The notes beneath the pieces are model-generated. The model had not been told where the DNA came from and did no database searches. It saw only the letters and a program-made list of their open reading frames with translations. Positions 47,666-59,815 of a stretch of DNA of 64,000 nt are shown here, in pieces. Numbering within the stretch: the stretch's first letter is position 1; the number at the start of each line of letters is the position of its first letter. The stretch lies in assembly GCA_958450325.1 (NCBI GenBank), contig OY288243.1, forward strand, positions 26,968,344 to 27,032,343, given 5' to 3'. The DNA is from Agrostemma githago (taxonomy: Eukaryota; Streptophyta; Magnoliopsida; Caryophyllales; Caryophyllaceae). A program made the translations under genes and the position numbers.

Positions 47666-48321
47666 TGACACTAACAGTCTGCAAGGCAGGCCCCCAGAGG
47701 GTCGCCTAAAGAGCCCAAAAGCCAGCCCCTGGCAAGCAGCCAAATTAAAAGAACATAAAAGCTAAGGAAAATAGCCGACCGTCGGGCCAGTAGGCCAACG
47801 CAGCCTGCTGGAGCCCAGCGCCCACAGCTCAAAGTCCGCCTACCCTGGGGACATCCCTGCTGACAGGGCCAAGATCCCCAGGGGCCCTCTCGTCATTTCG
47901 CCTAAGGTAATTGGGAATGGGTGGATGAGAAGACGCCACTTGTCATCTCCTTATCCATCCATTCTCCTCCTACTTCCCTCTCTTGTAGGAAGATATAAAT
48001 ACCCTTCCATTTCCCACAGGAGGGGGGTTGGATTTTCTCTCTCTAGAACTCTTACTCAAAAATTGCCGCCCAGATCCTCACGAGCTGGGTTTTCTCAAGG
48101 CATTCACGGACTGACTTAGGCATCGGAGAGGGTTTCCTCGGACAACCTCCGAGGCCCTGTGCGTTCTCTGTGCAGGGAGCCTGCCTGACCCGCCGGGAAG
48201 GTCCGACTGAAGGAGTAGGAAGAAGGAGAGAGTCAAGATCGATCAGTGAACACTCAGAATAACACCGAACGATTCAAGCCCGAATTCCACATCGGGTTAA
48301 TTGATTCCAATAACCGGAACA
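47666..48321 (+). repeat. 3' LTR
   Basis: Begins TGACACTAAC, ends GGAACA, followed at once by (ATT)n. Differences from the 5' LTR are nearly all transitions (for example GCTAG/GCCAG, CCGCCG/CCGTCG, GGTATA/GATATA). The sequence just before it (TTGGGGTCGGCAGCC) is a poor polypurine tract; AAGAAGAAAAG at about 47,456-47,466 is a better one, which leaves the true LTR start slightly open. Confidence 0.88.
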
Positions 48322-48371
<50 letters not shown>

Positions 48372-48430
48372 CATTATTATTATCATAATTAGTATCATAA
48401 TTAGTATCATTATTATTATCATAATTAGTA

Positions 48431-48490
<60 letters not shown>

Positions 48491-48579
48491 GTATTAGTAT
48501 TATTAGTATTATTATTATTATTATTACTATTATTACTATTATTATTAGTATTATTATTACTATTATTACTATTATTATC
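48322..48579. repeat. Complex ATT microsatellite with ATC and AGT variants
   Basis: About 258 bp of ATT units with interspersed ATC, AAT-TAG-T and ACT variants. It is more degenerate than the arrays in the LINE cluster, which implies greater age. It flanks the 3' LTR of the Tat element; its counterpart is the array at 36077-36257. Confidence 0.95.
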
Positions 48580-48591
48580 GATTGGTTTTGA

Positions 48592-49018
48592 CTTGCAGGT
48601 TGACAAGTGCTTTAAGTTCCTCTGAAAAATTATTTTTAATATATCGTTTTAATGTTTTCTCATTTTAAATATTTTGATATAATAATACTATTATTTTTCC
48701 ATATGATATAATATGGATGGGAGAACGTCCGAGTTACTCCTCACTGATGTGGCTATTATGTTTATAACATGACAGGTATTTTACTGCTGGGTTTTGGGCG
48801 TGAGCTAGTGAGTAGCGTGGATCCTACTCTTTCTTCATTCACGATTTATGGATTTGTATAAACCTGTTGGAGAATTTACTTTTTAGCCCTTTTGTAAAAA
48901 GAGGCCTTTTTATTGACTTACCATTTCTTTTAATAAGATATAGTTTGTTATTGTGTTTTAATCCCAACTCTACAGTGATTCCGGCACTATATTGCATTAT
49001 AATATCTAGGGGATTACA
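48592..49018 (+). repeat. Plus-strand LTR fragment (3' end of a Tekay-like LTR)
   Basis: Matches, in inverse orientation, 49945 to about 50,370 (shared words such as GAACGTCCGAGTTACT, GCGTGGATCCTACT, AACTCTACAGTG), with clear divergence and small indels. It ends CTAGGGGATTACA; the partner ends CTAGGGGATTATA before its primer site. No primer site follows here, so it is a solo or truncated LTR. Confidence 0.75.
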
Positions 49019-49930
49019 TATACTCCTACTCCTCAAAAATTTATTCAACTCTAAGTACTTCAATTAGTCAAAGTAACCTGTAACCCAAGGTTCAGTATCT
49101 AAAGTATTAACCTAATTCCATTAATAAAAATAATATCATTCAAATCAATCCTCAAGGGGTTCTTACGAGGTTGGTACAACTCAAACCATAGGCAATAAGG
49201 GGTTTACTAAACCTCAAATGTCTATAACTTTCCACGGGGCTCATTGAGACAAAAATCGGTCAAACTAAAGAATCTCAAGAGGAAGGATGGTAAAGTAAGA
49301 CAATAGAACAAGGATTCACCATAAGAATGAAGATGAGAATATAAGAGAAGAATTGGAAGAAGTAGAGGGTGGAAGACGAAAGAAAAGAATCAATGATACA
49401 AAGATATTTAAGATCTAAAACGAGAGAAGAATCGTCGGACCTCTACGGTTTCACAAAAGCAATTGCGGGGCAACTTCATCTTCTTGTAGAGATATGAGGA
49501 CACTAGTCTTGATCACTCCATCTGGATCCGAAGTGAAGTGATCTCGCATCTAAGTCTATTACACCATCAAGGAACTTGAATATACTCTTGATCATCTAAC
49601 CTATAGCCTAGGGAACTGAATTGGGCTGAAAGGTCACCATTGTATCTTCCTTGTAGCACCAGGTTGTCCACTCGAGTCAGTAGGTGTCGAGAGTTCTAAG
49701 TAGATCTTACCCCGATCTGGAGCAGCATCACGTCAACATTTTGTTCATTCATCTTCTTCCAGACAAAAGAAACAAATATTCAATGTTAGTCACTAAGTTA
49801 CAAGAACATATAAGCCTAATAGTTAAGTCCTTACTTTGGTTTCTACCTATCTCTCACAAATATTTTATTAATGTTCAAATCATTTACGGGTGTTTTTCCT
49901 GAATCAGGTGTAAGCTTTGGGAGCAACAAT
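49019..49930 (-). other. Remnant of internal region next to the minus-strand LTR
   Basis: On the minus strand, downstream of the primer site at 49942-49931, there is a leader of about 190 bp and then an AT-rich stretch with a short reading frame starting ATGAATGAACAAAATG (about 49,750), which is the place for gag. No gag domain is recognisable before the sequence meets the opposite LTR fragment. The right-hand part of the element is missing. The stretch 49,080-49,700 has no other feature I can identify. Confidence 0.45.
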
Positions 49931-49942
49931 GCTCTGATACCA
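49931..49942 (-). other. Initiator-Met-type primer binding site
   Basis: Minus strand TGGTATCAGAGC, two bases after the LTR end (GGGGATTATA). This exact 12-mer is the standard plant retrotransposon site for initiator tRNA-Met and fixes both LTR end and orientation. Confidence 0.88.
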
Positions 49943-49944
49943 AC

Positions 49945-52900
49945 TATAATCCCCTAGAAATTCTAACGCAATACAGTGGCGGAAACACTGTAGAGTTGGG
50001 AGTAAGCACACTGACAAACTATATCTTAATAAAAGAAATTGTAAGTCAATACAAAGGCCACTTTTTACAAAAGGACCAAAATTAATATTCTCCAAATGGG
50101 TTTATACAAATCCATAAATTACATAAATGATGAAAAAGTAGGATCCACGCTATTCGCTAGCTCACATCCAAAACCCAGCAGCAAATACCTGTCATGTTAT
50201 AATTATAACAGCCACATCAGTGGGAAGTAACTCGGACGTTCTCTCAGCCATATTATTTCTTATATTAAATAACAGTATTATTATATCAAAATATTTAAAA
50301 TGGAAAAACATTAAAATGATATAATAAAATAAGTTTTCAGGGAAACATAAATAATATTCAAAACTGGCGTTATGGAAATTCGATCAATGTGCACAAGGCT
50401 AGACTTTCACTAGCGATATACTAAAACTAGCTTCGAGAACTTCAGTCTTAACACATATCGAACTTCAGTCTCTAATCTACGCAACTCAACCATAATAGGA
50501 GGTGACTTATCAATGCGAGGTCCTAGCTTAAGTAATATACACCCCTCCTGGACACCAAATGTATCCAGTTCAACTGAAGGCGACAAACACGATACGATAT
50601 CTAGCTTAAGGGCACAATAATGTACATATATTCTTGGACACCAAATGTATCCAGTTCAACAACCAATGCAGCCCAAATGGATACACCAGCCTTATAGTTG
50701 ATGACAAAGCAGTACGTCCTAGACTGTATTATTCTAACTCACACTTGTCCTTATTTCATAACTCCAAAACAGCCATTATCGATATTCATGAATAAATAAT
50801 ATGAAGATAAGTGAAATAAACATTTTATATTAAAAGGAAACTTTCTATTAATAGAAACTTACCTAAAATAGAAATATTCTTATAGAAAATCCGTAAGTTA
50901 TTAAAATAAGTGAAATGTATAAAAATACCATTTCTAACAAAATCAAGATTTTATTATTATCGTCGTTATCGTAACGTAATATATTTCTAAATTCGTTACA
51001 AAAACTATAAATCAAATAGAATAAGTCAAAGTATAGTATTTTATAAATTATTAAGAGAATCGAGTTAAAACGATAAATGTTAGAAAAGAAATGTCTTGAG
51101 AAAATGATATCAAATTCCAACGAGTCAACTAGTTTTATAAACGAAATGAGATTTTATAAAGGTTTCAAATTATTTTTAGCAAATAGTTTTTATTGATAAA
51201 TAATACAAATTTTACTAAAAATAGTCAATCATACACAAATAAGAAATTATTAGTGAAAATAGTCTCGACTAAAAGTTATTCCAAACAAAACGACTATCTT
51301 CTAGTTTATCAGTGTAAATCGTAAAACGAAAATTAACTTATTAAACAAGTATAAAAATCTCGGTTATTACATTTAAAATACTATTTGAGTTTAAATAATA
51401 AATTGATGAAATATGATGAAATTATTAAATCGATGTAATTTAGTTACTAGTGTCACGGTAACCAGCAAAATATTATAACAGTCATTAATAATGAAATTAC
51501 TAACGGTTTATAAAACAATATCGAAAGTTGTAAAATATTTGTAAGGCATATGATTAAAATTAAACTTTTAGCAAATAATACGAAGCTAAAAAAATGAGAA
51601 AGTCGAAAGTAAAATATTTACTACATACTACTACTCAATCATATAACATAATACCGAGTAACGTCCTAAAGTTACCTTCAGTCGACCTCCAAAACAAACA
51701 CGTACTCGTCCTTAATAGTCCAAGTTTGACCTTCGAATTTGAAAGTCATACTCCTACTCTTGCTCTTAAATAAAACTTCGAGGCCTCCGCTAAGCGGAAA
51801 CAAACGAGATTGGGACGATGAGAAAAGAGAACAGAGAGTTGGATTTAAAGAAGATTGAAAAAGGGACGAAGGAAACATGGAGAACAAGACCAAGTAAAAC
51901 CGATAGGAATAAGGAATCAAATCGACAGGAAGAGAGCAAAGATTGATCGATTTGACATCGAACTGAGCATAAACAGTAATGAACAATACCCGTACCAACA
52001 TCAGTTATTAATAAAAACATGTAGTATCAACAAGTCCCAACAGAATATAAACAACGACGGGAAAGAGAGAGAGCAGCGAAGGAAACAGAACAGCAAGTCG
52101 ACACTAGAACTGACATCAACAACAACAACGAAAATTGGATGCATAAGCATCATAACAATGAAGGAAGAGGGCCACCAATTGATGGAATTCGGCGACAAAA
52201 GACAGTAGGAAACCGAAACAACAGAAAGAAGAAGACCACGAAACAACAACCTCGGAATCCGAGCAAAAAAAGAATTCGATATACAGAATTAGCTGGCAAG
52301 CAGCAGAACAACAAGGACACGAACAAGGAACGAGAGGGCAGTAATAAGAAAAAGAAAACGAAACAACGAACGAAATTGGATAAAAATTACCAGCAGTAGT
52401 ACGTACAGCAGCAGCAAACATGGATGAAAATAGCCGCAGATGTGAACAGAAAATGGAGAAGAGAAGAGGAACGAAGAATAAGGGAAGATGGAGATCAGCC
52501 ACGCACGAAAATCGAACAGTAGCAAGGCACAAATAGACAACAACGACAAGCATTGCAACAGCACAAAGAAGGAAAACTAAGAAGCGAAAGAGCGAACAAA
52601 GGCACAAAACACGACACAAGGCCAAATACAACAAAACAATGACAACAACAACCATACAGAACGATGAAGAAGAAGAAGAAGAAGAAGAGATCTCTCATTG
52701 AGTTCAGGCGACGAAAAGACCGAAGACAGCAGGCAAAGACGACAGGGATGCTTGGCCAGAGTCGTAACACGAAATAGGGGAAGAAAAAAATAGAGCAGGC
52801 TGATTGCTTAGGATGAAGATGAAGAGGAGGATGGTTGATTGTTGTTGAAGGGCGTACAAGGCAAGGGGTAAGGAACGTTAAAAACAAGTGGGAAAACAAG

Positions 52901-53309
52901 AGGAGGAGGGAAACCAACAGGGGAAGCGGTGAAAAAAAGAAGGCAAGGGGAAATGAACCAAATGGTGCAATAAATAAAAGATGTTAGGAAAATTGATCAA
53001 TTGAATAGGTGTCACTAGGACACGGGTTCGGAGAACATAAGTTGACTGACCCAAAAACTCGAATAAAAATCAAGTCAATAAAATTAATAAATAATTGGGC
53101 CGTCAAATAAAAAGAGTTTAAGTAGATTGAAATAAAAATAAAAATATATCTAAGCGTAAAAATGACTTTTCGAGACAAATAGGATTTTAGGAGTTCAAAA
53201 TGATTAATGAATGAATAAATTCTTTTTATAATAATTTTATGAATTACGAGTTAAATCGTAAAGAGAATAAAAAAAAAAAATTTAATTTACAAAAATCAGG
53301 GGTGTTACA
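49945..53309 (-). repeat. 3.4-kb LTR, minus strand (Tekay/chromovirus-like)
   Basis: Starts on the minus strand with TGTAACACCCCTGATTTTTG (53309), the common opening of plant Tekay-type LTRs, and ends CTAGGGGATTATA before the primer site. It is AT-rich in 50,350-51,650 and pyrimidine-rich (minus) in 51,660-52,990, including a GAA run at 52667-52688. The word GGACACCAAATGTATCCAG recurs at about 50,549 and 50,636. Open frames in it are composition artefacts. The family call is from the ends only. Confidence 0.65.
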
Positions 53310-54606
53310 GTCACTAGGTTGTCATCTCACAACTTTACATACCATACTTTTAATTATTCACTTCGATTAACGTCGAGTCCGATCCTTGTGGATACTAAAT
53401 CCACGACGCCTCCTAAACATACGTAACATCCAAAACATCAACCCTAAGCACTAAAACACCTTAACTAAACCCGAGTAGTCATGAGATTCGTTCTCAACCA
53501 TCTACGCATCGTGTCTCGTTCAGTGTACACTCTGAGGGTGCAACCCTTCTCAATGTGATTTACTTATATTTTGCATTTACAACTTTCTTATAATTTACCG
53601 CTTTTATGACCATAATCGCATGCTAAATCACCTAACACGGAATTCAAAACGTAAACAAGCTAAAACTGAACAAACGGTGGTCGGGTTTCGTATTAATCCC
53701 AATGATCATCCCTCACACGTGGTTCGACGCATCCTTATTATTGTCCAACCAACGCACCTTAAGCAGAATACCAGGTAAGGTATATCACGAGAATGACTAA
53801 TATCCGTATTATCACGTTAAAACTGATTTGCTAATATGTATAATATCTAGTACTCTCTACTTCCTACGTGCATCTTTTCATGGCCCGCTTGTCACGTGAA
53901 ATCGCATGCAAAAAATGTAAATACAATTACTTCAACGACAAAAGCTTACTTGTCCTTAAAGAACTGACATAGAAAAGGCATAGGGTTAAAACAACGGAGG
54001 TTATCGTACTTCCGTCACAATTAAGGAACGAAGTTATCATCCCACCAATGGATCAGTAGAGGTCGCTACGTGCGAACGGGATTGGGTGTTGATGTCTATC
54101 GGACGTTGGCTTCCCAATACGTACCCTCACCCCTTCCTCAGAATCTACGGTTTTCGGATGTCCGAAACCATTGGCAATGAGAGTCATTCTAGACATGGAA
54201 TGCTTAAGGGTACGCGTCTCTATCTTTACGTCCCCATGTCACTCAGCTATGAGCCGGCTAAGGATTAAAGTTAACTTGAATGGTTTTCGAATATCCCAAA
54301 ATAACCCGGTGGCAACTCCACAAATCAGCAACAAATTCGGTTCACCAAAAAGGTCGTCTGACCAAACATATCGACGTTTAAACATTTAGAACCACGTCTC
54401 GATCGATTCTAATGGAAACATGGATGTCCCCACATTCATCTAGTACAATTCAAATAGTCAACTAAATCAAGGTCCATCACTTCGCCACGAATGCGAGATC
54501 GGACCAGCCCGAACGCGACGTGCGTTCCACGACGGGCCATGTGGGTGGACGCCGCGACTGCTCCCGCGCGGGTACGCGTGGACAGCGGTGTGGGCGAGCG
54601 TCAACA
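53310..54606 (+). repeat. 3' part of the LTR of the Ogre-like relic
   Basis: Its end is fixed by the primer site: GTCAACA at 54606, then GTT and the PBS. The last 130 bp are GC-rich (CGCGACTGCTCCCGCGCGGG). The LTR start is not visible, presumably cut by the neighbouring LTR insertion. No coding content. Confidence 0.65.
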
Positions 54607-54609
54607 GTT

Positions 54610-54627
54610 TGGCGACTCCGCCGGGGA
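54610..54627 (+). other. Primer binding site (Ogre type)
   Basis: TGGCGACTCCGCCGGGGA. The TGGCGACTCC opening is the form typical of Ogre and related Tat elements (tRNA-Arg type, from memory). Confidence 0.8.
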
Positions 54628-56200
54628 TTTGGAAAAAAGTTTCCAGCGGTGCTGTAACTCGAACGAGGTCGCTAAAACCCATTTTCTAGTTCCTTTTATG
54701 TTGTCACTATAGGTTTTGGCTCTAAAAAGCCCACCCTAACCGATATTAGGACCAATTGACCTTCTTCCGGTAAGGTTCCCGGAGGTAACTCGAAGGGAGA
54801 CCCTCGATTGACGTTCCTGCCGTCCAAGGTAGTCACTCATTTCGTGAATATGCCAAGAATACTGATCTAAGCAAACAGGATGACGCTCACCTACCCCGTT
54901 GACCCGGCGCCGCCTAAGCAAAGACTATTCGTGGGGGGTAGCCTACCCTAGCCTACCCGTGTTTGCATCTTGCATTAGTGTATGACTTCCTAGTTATGTG
55001 TACTGTGTTGTGACAACCCGAATAAAATATTGAAATCCAGATTCAACCCCGACAACATATTCAACTACACCCAAACTCCATTTCCGAAAAGACATCTTTT
55101 ACCAAATAACTTGTTGCACCGTTGCTCCGGCCAAAAGTTAAAATTTTAAGAACCATCTTTTGGCGCCGTTACTCTGGCCAAAATCAAAACTTATTACTTT
55201 CAAAGACACCTTAAACGCCATCACCTGGCCAAGTTCGCACTTATCGTTTTCAGAAATAGCTTTTAGAACCATCACATTGGCCGAAACAAAACTCGCCGTT
55301 TTGAAAACAAACAACGATGATATACGATTACATTTCTGCTTTCAAAAAACACCTAATACGGTTACATTTTGTTTCCAAAACATTTTTGCACGTACCGTTC
55401 GCATCACCGAAATTTCAATTAATGAAATTTTTGCACCCACAAAACACTTTTGCATGGGCCGTCACTATCGCCGAAATCCCAATCAATGGGGTGAAATTGA
55501 CAAACGGTCACACGTACACACGTTTTTCAAAACTTTTGAAGAACACTATCACCACCTCAATCCCGTAACAAGAATTGGGCCACATTTTCAAAAGCACCGC
55601 CACGGACACCGTGTTTTCCCACAAACACCCTTTACACCGCAAATATCGAATTCCTAACTAATAGAAGTTTCGATAACAACGCGACCCCACGATTTTCACA
55701 TATCGTCAAAGCCGGTTCTCTTACAACCGTATTTTCGCAAAATCACAATTCACGCCTTTGCTATTATCAATTTCTCAACTCACGAACTTTTGATACCTGC
55801 ATAGTAACACTCTCCGACATAACACAAACGATGTCACTAAATCATCGTAATGTCGATTTCAAAGACTCCCACTTTCGAAAAGTTTGCTTCTGATCTCATC
55901 CATTTTCGAAAAACATTAAAACTCTTTGATTCCGAGCCGGGATCGAGATCAACTCCTTGCGTCGGTCTTATATTTTGGGTCATCTCATCTTGCGATTCCT
56001 CTATAAATATCACCTCGAGATTTAGGTCAAATCATCTCGTTCTAGAGATCCGGGTCTATTAGGCGTCTCGCCGGAAACACAAAATGTCTAAAATACCCGA
56101 GTCCCAAATCCAATGACCGCAAACACGCGTGAATCAAGGGTCTCATTTATGTGTCGCTCACCTACGAGCATTCCTCGAGTCTTTATGTCATCCGATGGAT
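54628..56200 (+). other. Long leader with degenerate 50-bp repeats
   Basis: Non-coding leader. From about 55,110 to 55,480 the core CC(G/A)T-x-x-CTCTGGCCAAAA recurs (GGCC at 55129, 55176, 55227, 55279; spacing 47-52), with further weaker copies after that. I see no gag start that stays open. Confidence 0.55.
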
Positions 56201-56205
56201 CCATT

Positions 56206-56824
56206 CTCACCTTCGGTTCCGTTCCGCAGACCCACGAATGTCTTCAAACAACAACGAAAGTAACACTGACCAACTCAATGCCTTGATGAATGTGGTTGGT
56301 GTCTTCGGCCTAATATCGTCGATTTCTCATCCATCGACGATATCAGGCACCGGCTCAAAACCTTCGAAGGAACCGAAAGGAGGCACCGCGAAAGGCCAAT
56401 AGGGCGAGATCTGGTTCTCAGTGGTGACCCGTACATTGAGTACACAAAGTTTGCCCCTCCCACTGAGTCCACGACTTTTCGAAGGCCTTATAGGAAGTTC
56501 ACAGAATTAGGAGAATCTTATGCCGAAGCTCTCAAGAAGTTGCAGGAGGCATGGTTGCTATGACCTATAGGCCCTACACCCGACCCGCCAATGGATAAGA
56601 GGGGTGCGGCCTGGAATCCAAACGTCTACTGTTTATACCACCAAGGTCGAGGCTATGAAACCCAAACATGCGCCGAACTCAAGCACGAGGTGCAGAACCT
56701 GATCGATAAGGGAGTCTACATCCCTGTAGAATGCCTTCGAAGACGAACCTACTTCCGCTACCGAACTAACCAACTGGCTGACCCAAACGAACCTCAGAAG
56801 CCCAACCAACAAAGGTTCTTCTAA
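56206..56824 (+). pseudogene. gag remnant of the Ogre-like relic
   Basis: Pieces in more than one frame. One piece reads KTFEGTERRHRER then AEALKKLQEAWLL before a stop; another, 56591-56824, contains WNPNVYCLYHQGRGYETQTC and ELKHEVQNLIDKGVYIPVE. The latter is the C-terminal motif of Ogre gag (YCxYHxGxGHDTExC-like), with Tyr in place of the usual His before Glu-Thr. No protease motif follows. Confidence 0.75.
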
Positions 56825-57230
56825 GGAAATGAATCCAATCTTAGTTAGAGTCTAGTTCATCTTAGGACCTTGACTTAATAATATAAAAAAAATTCTTTTT
56901 ACGTTGAGTCAAAGGTTCTGAGGGGGTCTGTCCCCGCCCCCCAGAAAAGAGTCATGTCTCGGACACATTGTCCCTATTATTAATAGAAGAAATAAACTGT
57001 TCTCTTCTTTACTATGCGCCTCGACAATCGCTTGATTTAAAACAATACATTTTTCACTTACAACTTGATACTACGCCATTTATCGATAGAAATCAATCAA
57101 AACTAATACATAAGGGCTCCAACTAACGTCCTACTTTATTTCATCCTACCTGAGATCAAAGCAACCATCCTAAACACTCAACCCAACCCAAGGCCAACTT
57201 CCTAGCCAAAACCCCAATAGAGGAAACCCA
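56825..57230 (+). other. Gene-free joint between gag remnant and RNase H
   Basis: About 400 bp with GGGGGTCTGTCCCCGCCCCCC (56934-56954, near-palindromic) and no reading frame related to RT or protease. It marks the internal deletion. Confidence 0.5.
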
Positions 57231-57240
57231 CTCAACCGAT

Positions 57241-57867
57241 ACCCGGTCCTTCCCCGACGAGGACATCTTATTTGCCGACGACGAATCATGGGACCTATTC
57301 TTCGATGGCGCCTCGAGCATGAGAAGCTACGGTGTAAGAATCCTTTTAATATCCCCACAAGGTGATCACACACCCATATTAGTCAAACTAGAATTCCCAG
57401 TAATCAACAACGTGGCCAAATACGAGGCGTGCCTAATAGGGCTAAAAGTTGCGCTAACACTAGGAATTAAACACCTTAGATTCCACGGAGATTCATCCTT
57501 AGTAGTCAACCAAGCCACAGGCATTTGGAAGGTTTATAGCGAAAGCCTAGCTCCATACCAAACCGAAATCGAGACAATCTTCCGAGAGTTTGCCGATATC
57601 AACTTTATACACATACCCTGTGAGGAAAATCAATTTGGGGATGCATTATCCAAATTAGCCTCACTAATAAACATGACTGACAACCTATTCTCCATGCCAA
57701 TCTGTGTAGAAAGTGAACAACCCACCTATATCCACAACATCGAAATTGATAACACCTCCGAAGAACCTTGGTACAAAACGATCCTAGACTTTAAAACCGA
57801 CGGATCATACCCACCCAATGCCAATGCCAAAAACAAACGAGCCATAAGAATGCACGCCACTCACTAA
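57241..57867 (+). pseudogene. Archaeal-type RNase H of the Ogre-like relic
   Basis: WDLFFDGASSMRSYGVRI near the start (first Asp), then VAKYEACLIGLK (Glu), FHGDSSLVVNQ (Asp) and NQFGDALSKLASL (Asp): all four catalytic positions are present. It stays open from about 57,290 to a stop at 57865. It is the same second RNase H that defines the Tat lineage in the element at 36-48 kb, but clearly diverged. Confidence 0.85.
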
Positions 57868-58661
57868 GTCCTAAACCAAGGATTACAATAAAAACGAACC
57901 CCATAAGGAGTACTCCTTTGGTGCATAGACAAAGCCCAATCCAAAAAAGTTATGGAAGAAGTACATGACGAGGAATGCGGACCCCACGTGAGCGCACACG
58001 CACTAGCCCGTAAGATAATGAGGTTAGACTATTACTGGATAACCTTAGAAGCAGATTGTCGACATCACGTCTGTCACAGTCACAACTGCAAAATATTGGC
58101 CAATATCCAACACCTACCACCATATCCACTTCACACCACAACAACACCTTGGCCCTTCTCCACCTAGGGAATAGACATCATAGAAAAAGTACACCCATCC
58201 GGAACCTATTTCATACTATTTCATACTAGTGGCCGTTGATTACTTCACCAAATGGGTAGAAGCAGCCACATACAAAGTACTAACCTCCAAACAAGTAGTC
58301 TAGTTCCTACAAAACAACATTATCTGCCGCTACGGCATACTACACGAGATCATCAGTGATCGGGAGCCTTACTTTAGGGCCGACACCCAAAAACTTCTAG
58401 ATAAATACAAAATCAAACGACACAAGTCATCACCCTATAGGCCTCAGACAAACGGGGCTGTAGAAACAGCAAATAAAACCATCGTCACGATCCTTAAGAA
58501 GATGATAAACAATTACCCAGACTGGCCCAACAAAATATCCTTTACATTATGGGGATAACGAACCTCCTACCGAACTCTGACCGGGGCGAACACCCTTTTA
58601 CTTAACCTACGGTTCAGAAGCCATGCAACCAGTAGAATTAGAAATACTCTCTCTAAGGATT
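57868..58661 (+). pseudogene. Integrase of the Ogre-like relic
   Basis: Zinc part: MEEVHDEECGPHVSAHALAR then HNCKIL. Catalytic core in other frames: VDYFTKWVEAATY, IISDREPYF, PYRPQTNGAVETANKTI, TLWG. Several frameshifts and stops. A duplicated word (CTATTTCATACT at about 58,207 and 58,219) marks one lesion. It stops near LTYGSEAMQPVELEI, where an unrelated sequence begins at about 58,662. Confidence 0.82.
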
Positions 58662-59717
58662 GACGGTAGGTGTTTGTCGTCTATCCTACCGATCAAAATA
58701 ATAATCAACGAACCTAAGTTAGGTAGCTAGGGTAAGTCGAGTCGATCCTTCGGGACGGAAGTTCCAAACTAAAGGGTGCAATGGTCTAAGACTAGGTTCA
58801 AGAAGAACTAAAGTAATTGAATGTAGTTGGTGACTAAGCTCGAAATAACTATAAAACTAAGGCAAAGGAAACTAAGACGATAATGAAAAGGGGGATCAAC
58901 AATAAAGGAAAGAAGCTAGAGTTAGGTCAGATTCAAAGGTGTCTAGGAGGCCAAGGAGGAGTAAGGGTGCCGATGCTATCCACTAGCCTTGGTTACGCTC
59001 GGGCTCTCGCACTTAGACGGCCAAAAGAGTCTCTACACTACGCTTTCGCTAATAATGATGATATCCAACAGACCAACATGCAATAACAAACAAGAGAAAG
59101 CAAGAAAACATGAATTTCTCAATCACATTTCGCAAGTCTGCTAGGCATTGCATCGAACATGTTATGTGCACAAAGATAGGAGGCAAGTAAATGACACCAA
59201 ACACCACCAACGAACTTTCACCCTAATCACCCATTAAGCAACACCCAATCCCCCTACTAACCCTAACAAGAAGATTACCCACTCATGTTTAAGATGGTAA
59301 TCACAACACTCATAATGAAACAAGCATAAACATGAACATTCATCATTGAATATTAAAGATTACTAAGCATAAACACAAATGAAAACTAAGTAAAAAAGAT
59401 TAGGAAGAAGAGGGATTATACCAATACCAAAGGAAAAACAAAAGATTAAATCTTTGCATAAATAAACCCAAGGGAAGATCTTCAATGTTGTCAATAAAGT
59501 AGATCAACCCAAAAAATCTTCAATAATACAAAGATGAAACAAGGATTTAACTAGATTAAGGACTAATTTGAAGAGTAATTATGAAGAGATTAAGCTAATC
59601 TACACTAATCTAAGCTAATCTATCCTAAAGTGGATCTAGGGTTTCGTGATGACAAATGATTACAAGAGGGACTATTTATAGGGTAGGAAGAAACGGGAGG
59701 AAGCGAGAAGCGAAACA

Positions 59718-59815
59718 TATGAGAAACAAGCCTCACGACCGTGATAGGGGCCTCACGACCGTGAAGTGTGCCTGTCCCGGTCGTGAGGGGGGTGGCTCAC
59801 GGCCGTGAGCCTCTG
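59718..59815. repeat. Cluster of palindromic TCACGACCGTGA-like motifs, first
   Basis: TCACGACCGTGA occurs twice (about 59,733 and 59,752), followed by GGTCGTGAG and CTCACGGCCGTGAG. All are near-perfect inverted repeats around CGACCG or CGGCCG. A related cluster lies at 62,712-62,880. Confidence 0.75.

Larger units (their letters stand above)
36258..48321 (+). mobile_element. Full-length Tat-lineage Ty3/gypsy LTR retrotransposon (12.1 kb)
   Basis: Two LTRs of 656 bp at a constant offset of 11,408 bp, with about 16 mismatches by eye (about 2.4%). The order is 5' LTR, PBS, gag, protease, RT, RNase H, second (archaeal-type) RNase H, integrase, tandem repeat region, two antisense genes, 3' LTR. 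The second RNase H and the antisense ORFs are hallmarks known from the Tat lineage (Grande, Retand, Ogre). ATT repeats flank both ends, so it inserted into, or within, such an array; any target-site duplication is masked. All plus-strand ORFs carry stops or frameshifts. Confidence 0.92.
53310..58661 (+). mobile_element. Ogre/Tat-like relic lacking RT and protease
   Basis: LTR-like sequence to 54606, primer site at 54610, leader, gag remnant, archaeal-type RNase H and integrase, in element order on the plus strand. Between the gag remnant (to 56824) and the RNase H (from about 57,240) there are only about 400 bp, so protease, RT and the first RNase H are gone. The left side may have been interrupted by the Tekay-like LTR, which starts exactly at 53309. 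The right end breaks inside integrase near 58,661. Confidence 0.8.

Noticed and set aside
49931..49942. tRNA-like segment (GCTCTGATACCA)
   Set aside because: It is the complement of the initiator-tRNA primer binding site next to an LTR end, not a tRNA gene.
51678..52917. Several hydrophobic or Lys/Thr-rich frames on both strands
   Set aside because: They lie in a pyrimidine-rich part of the 3.4-kb LTR and have overlapping mirror frames; composition artefacts.
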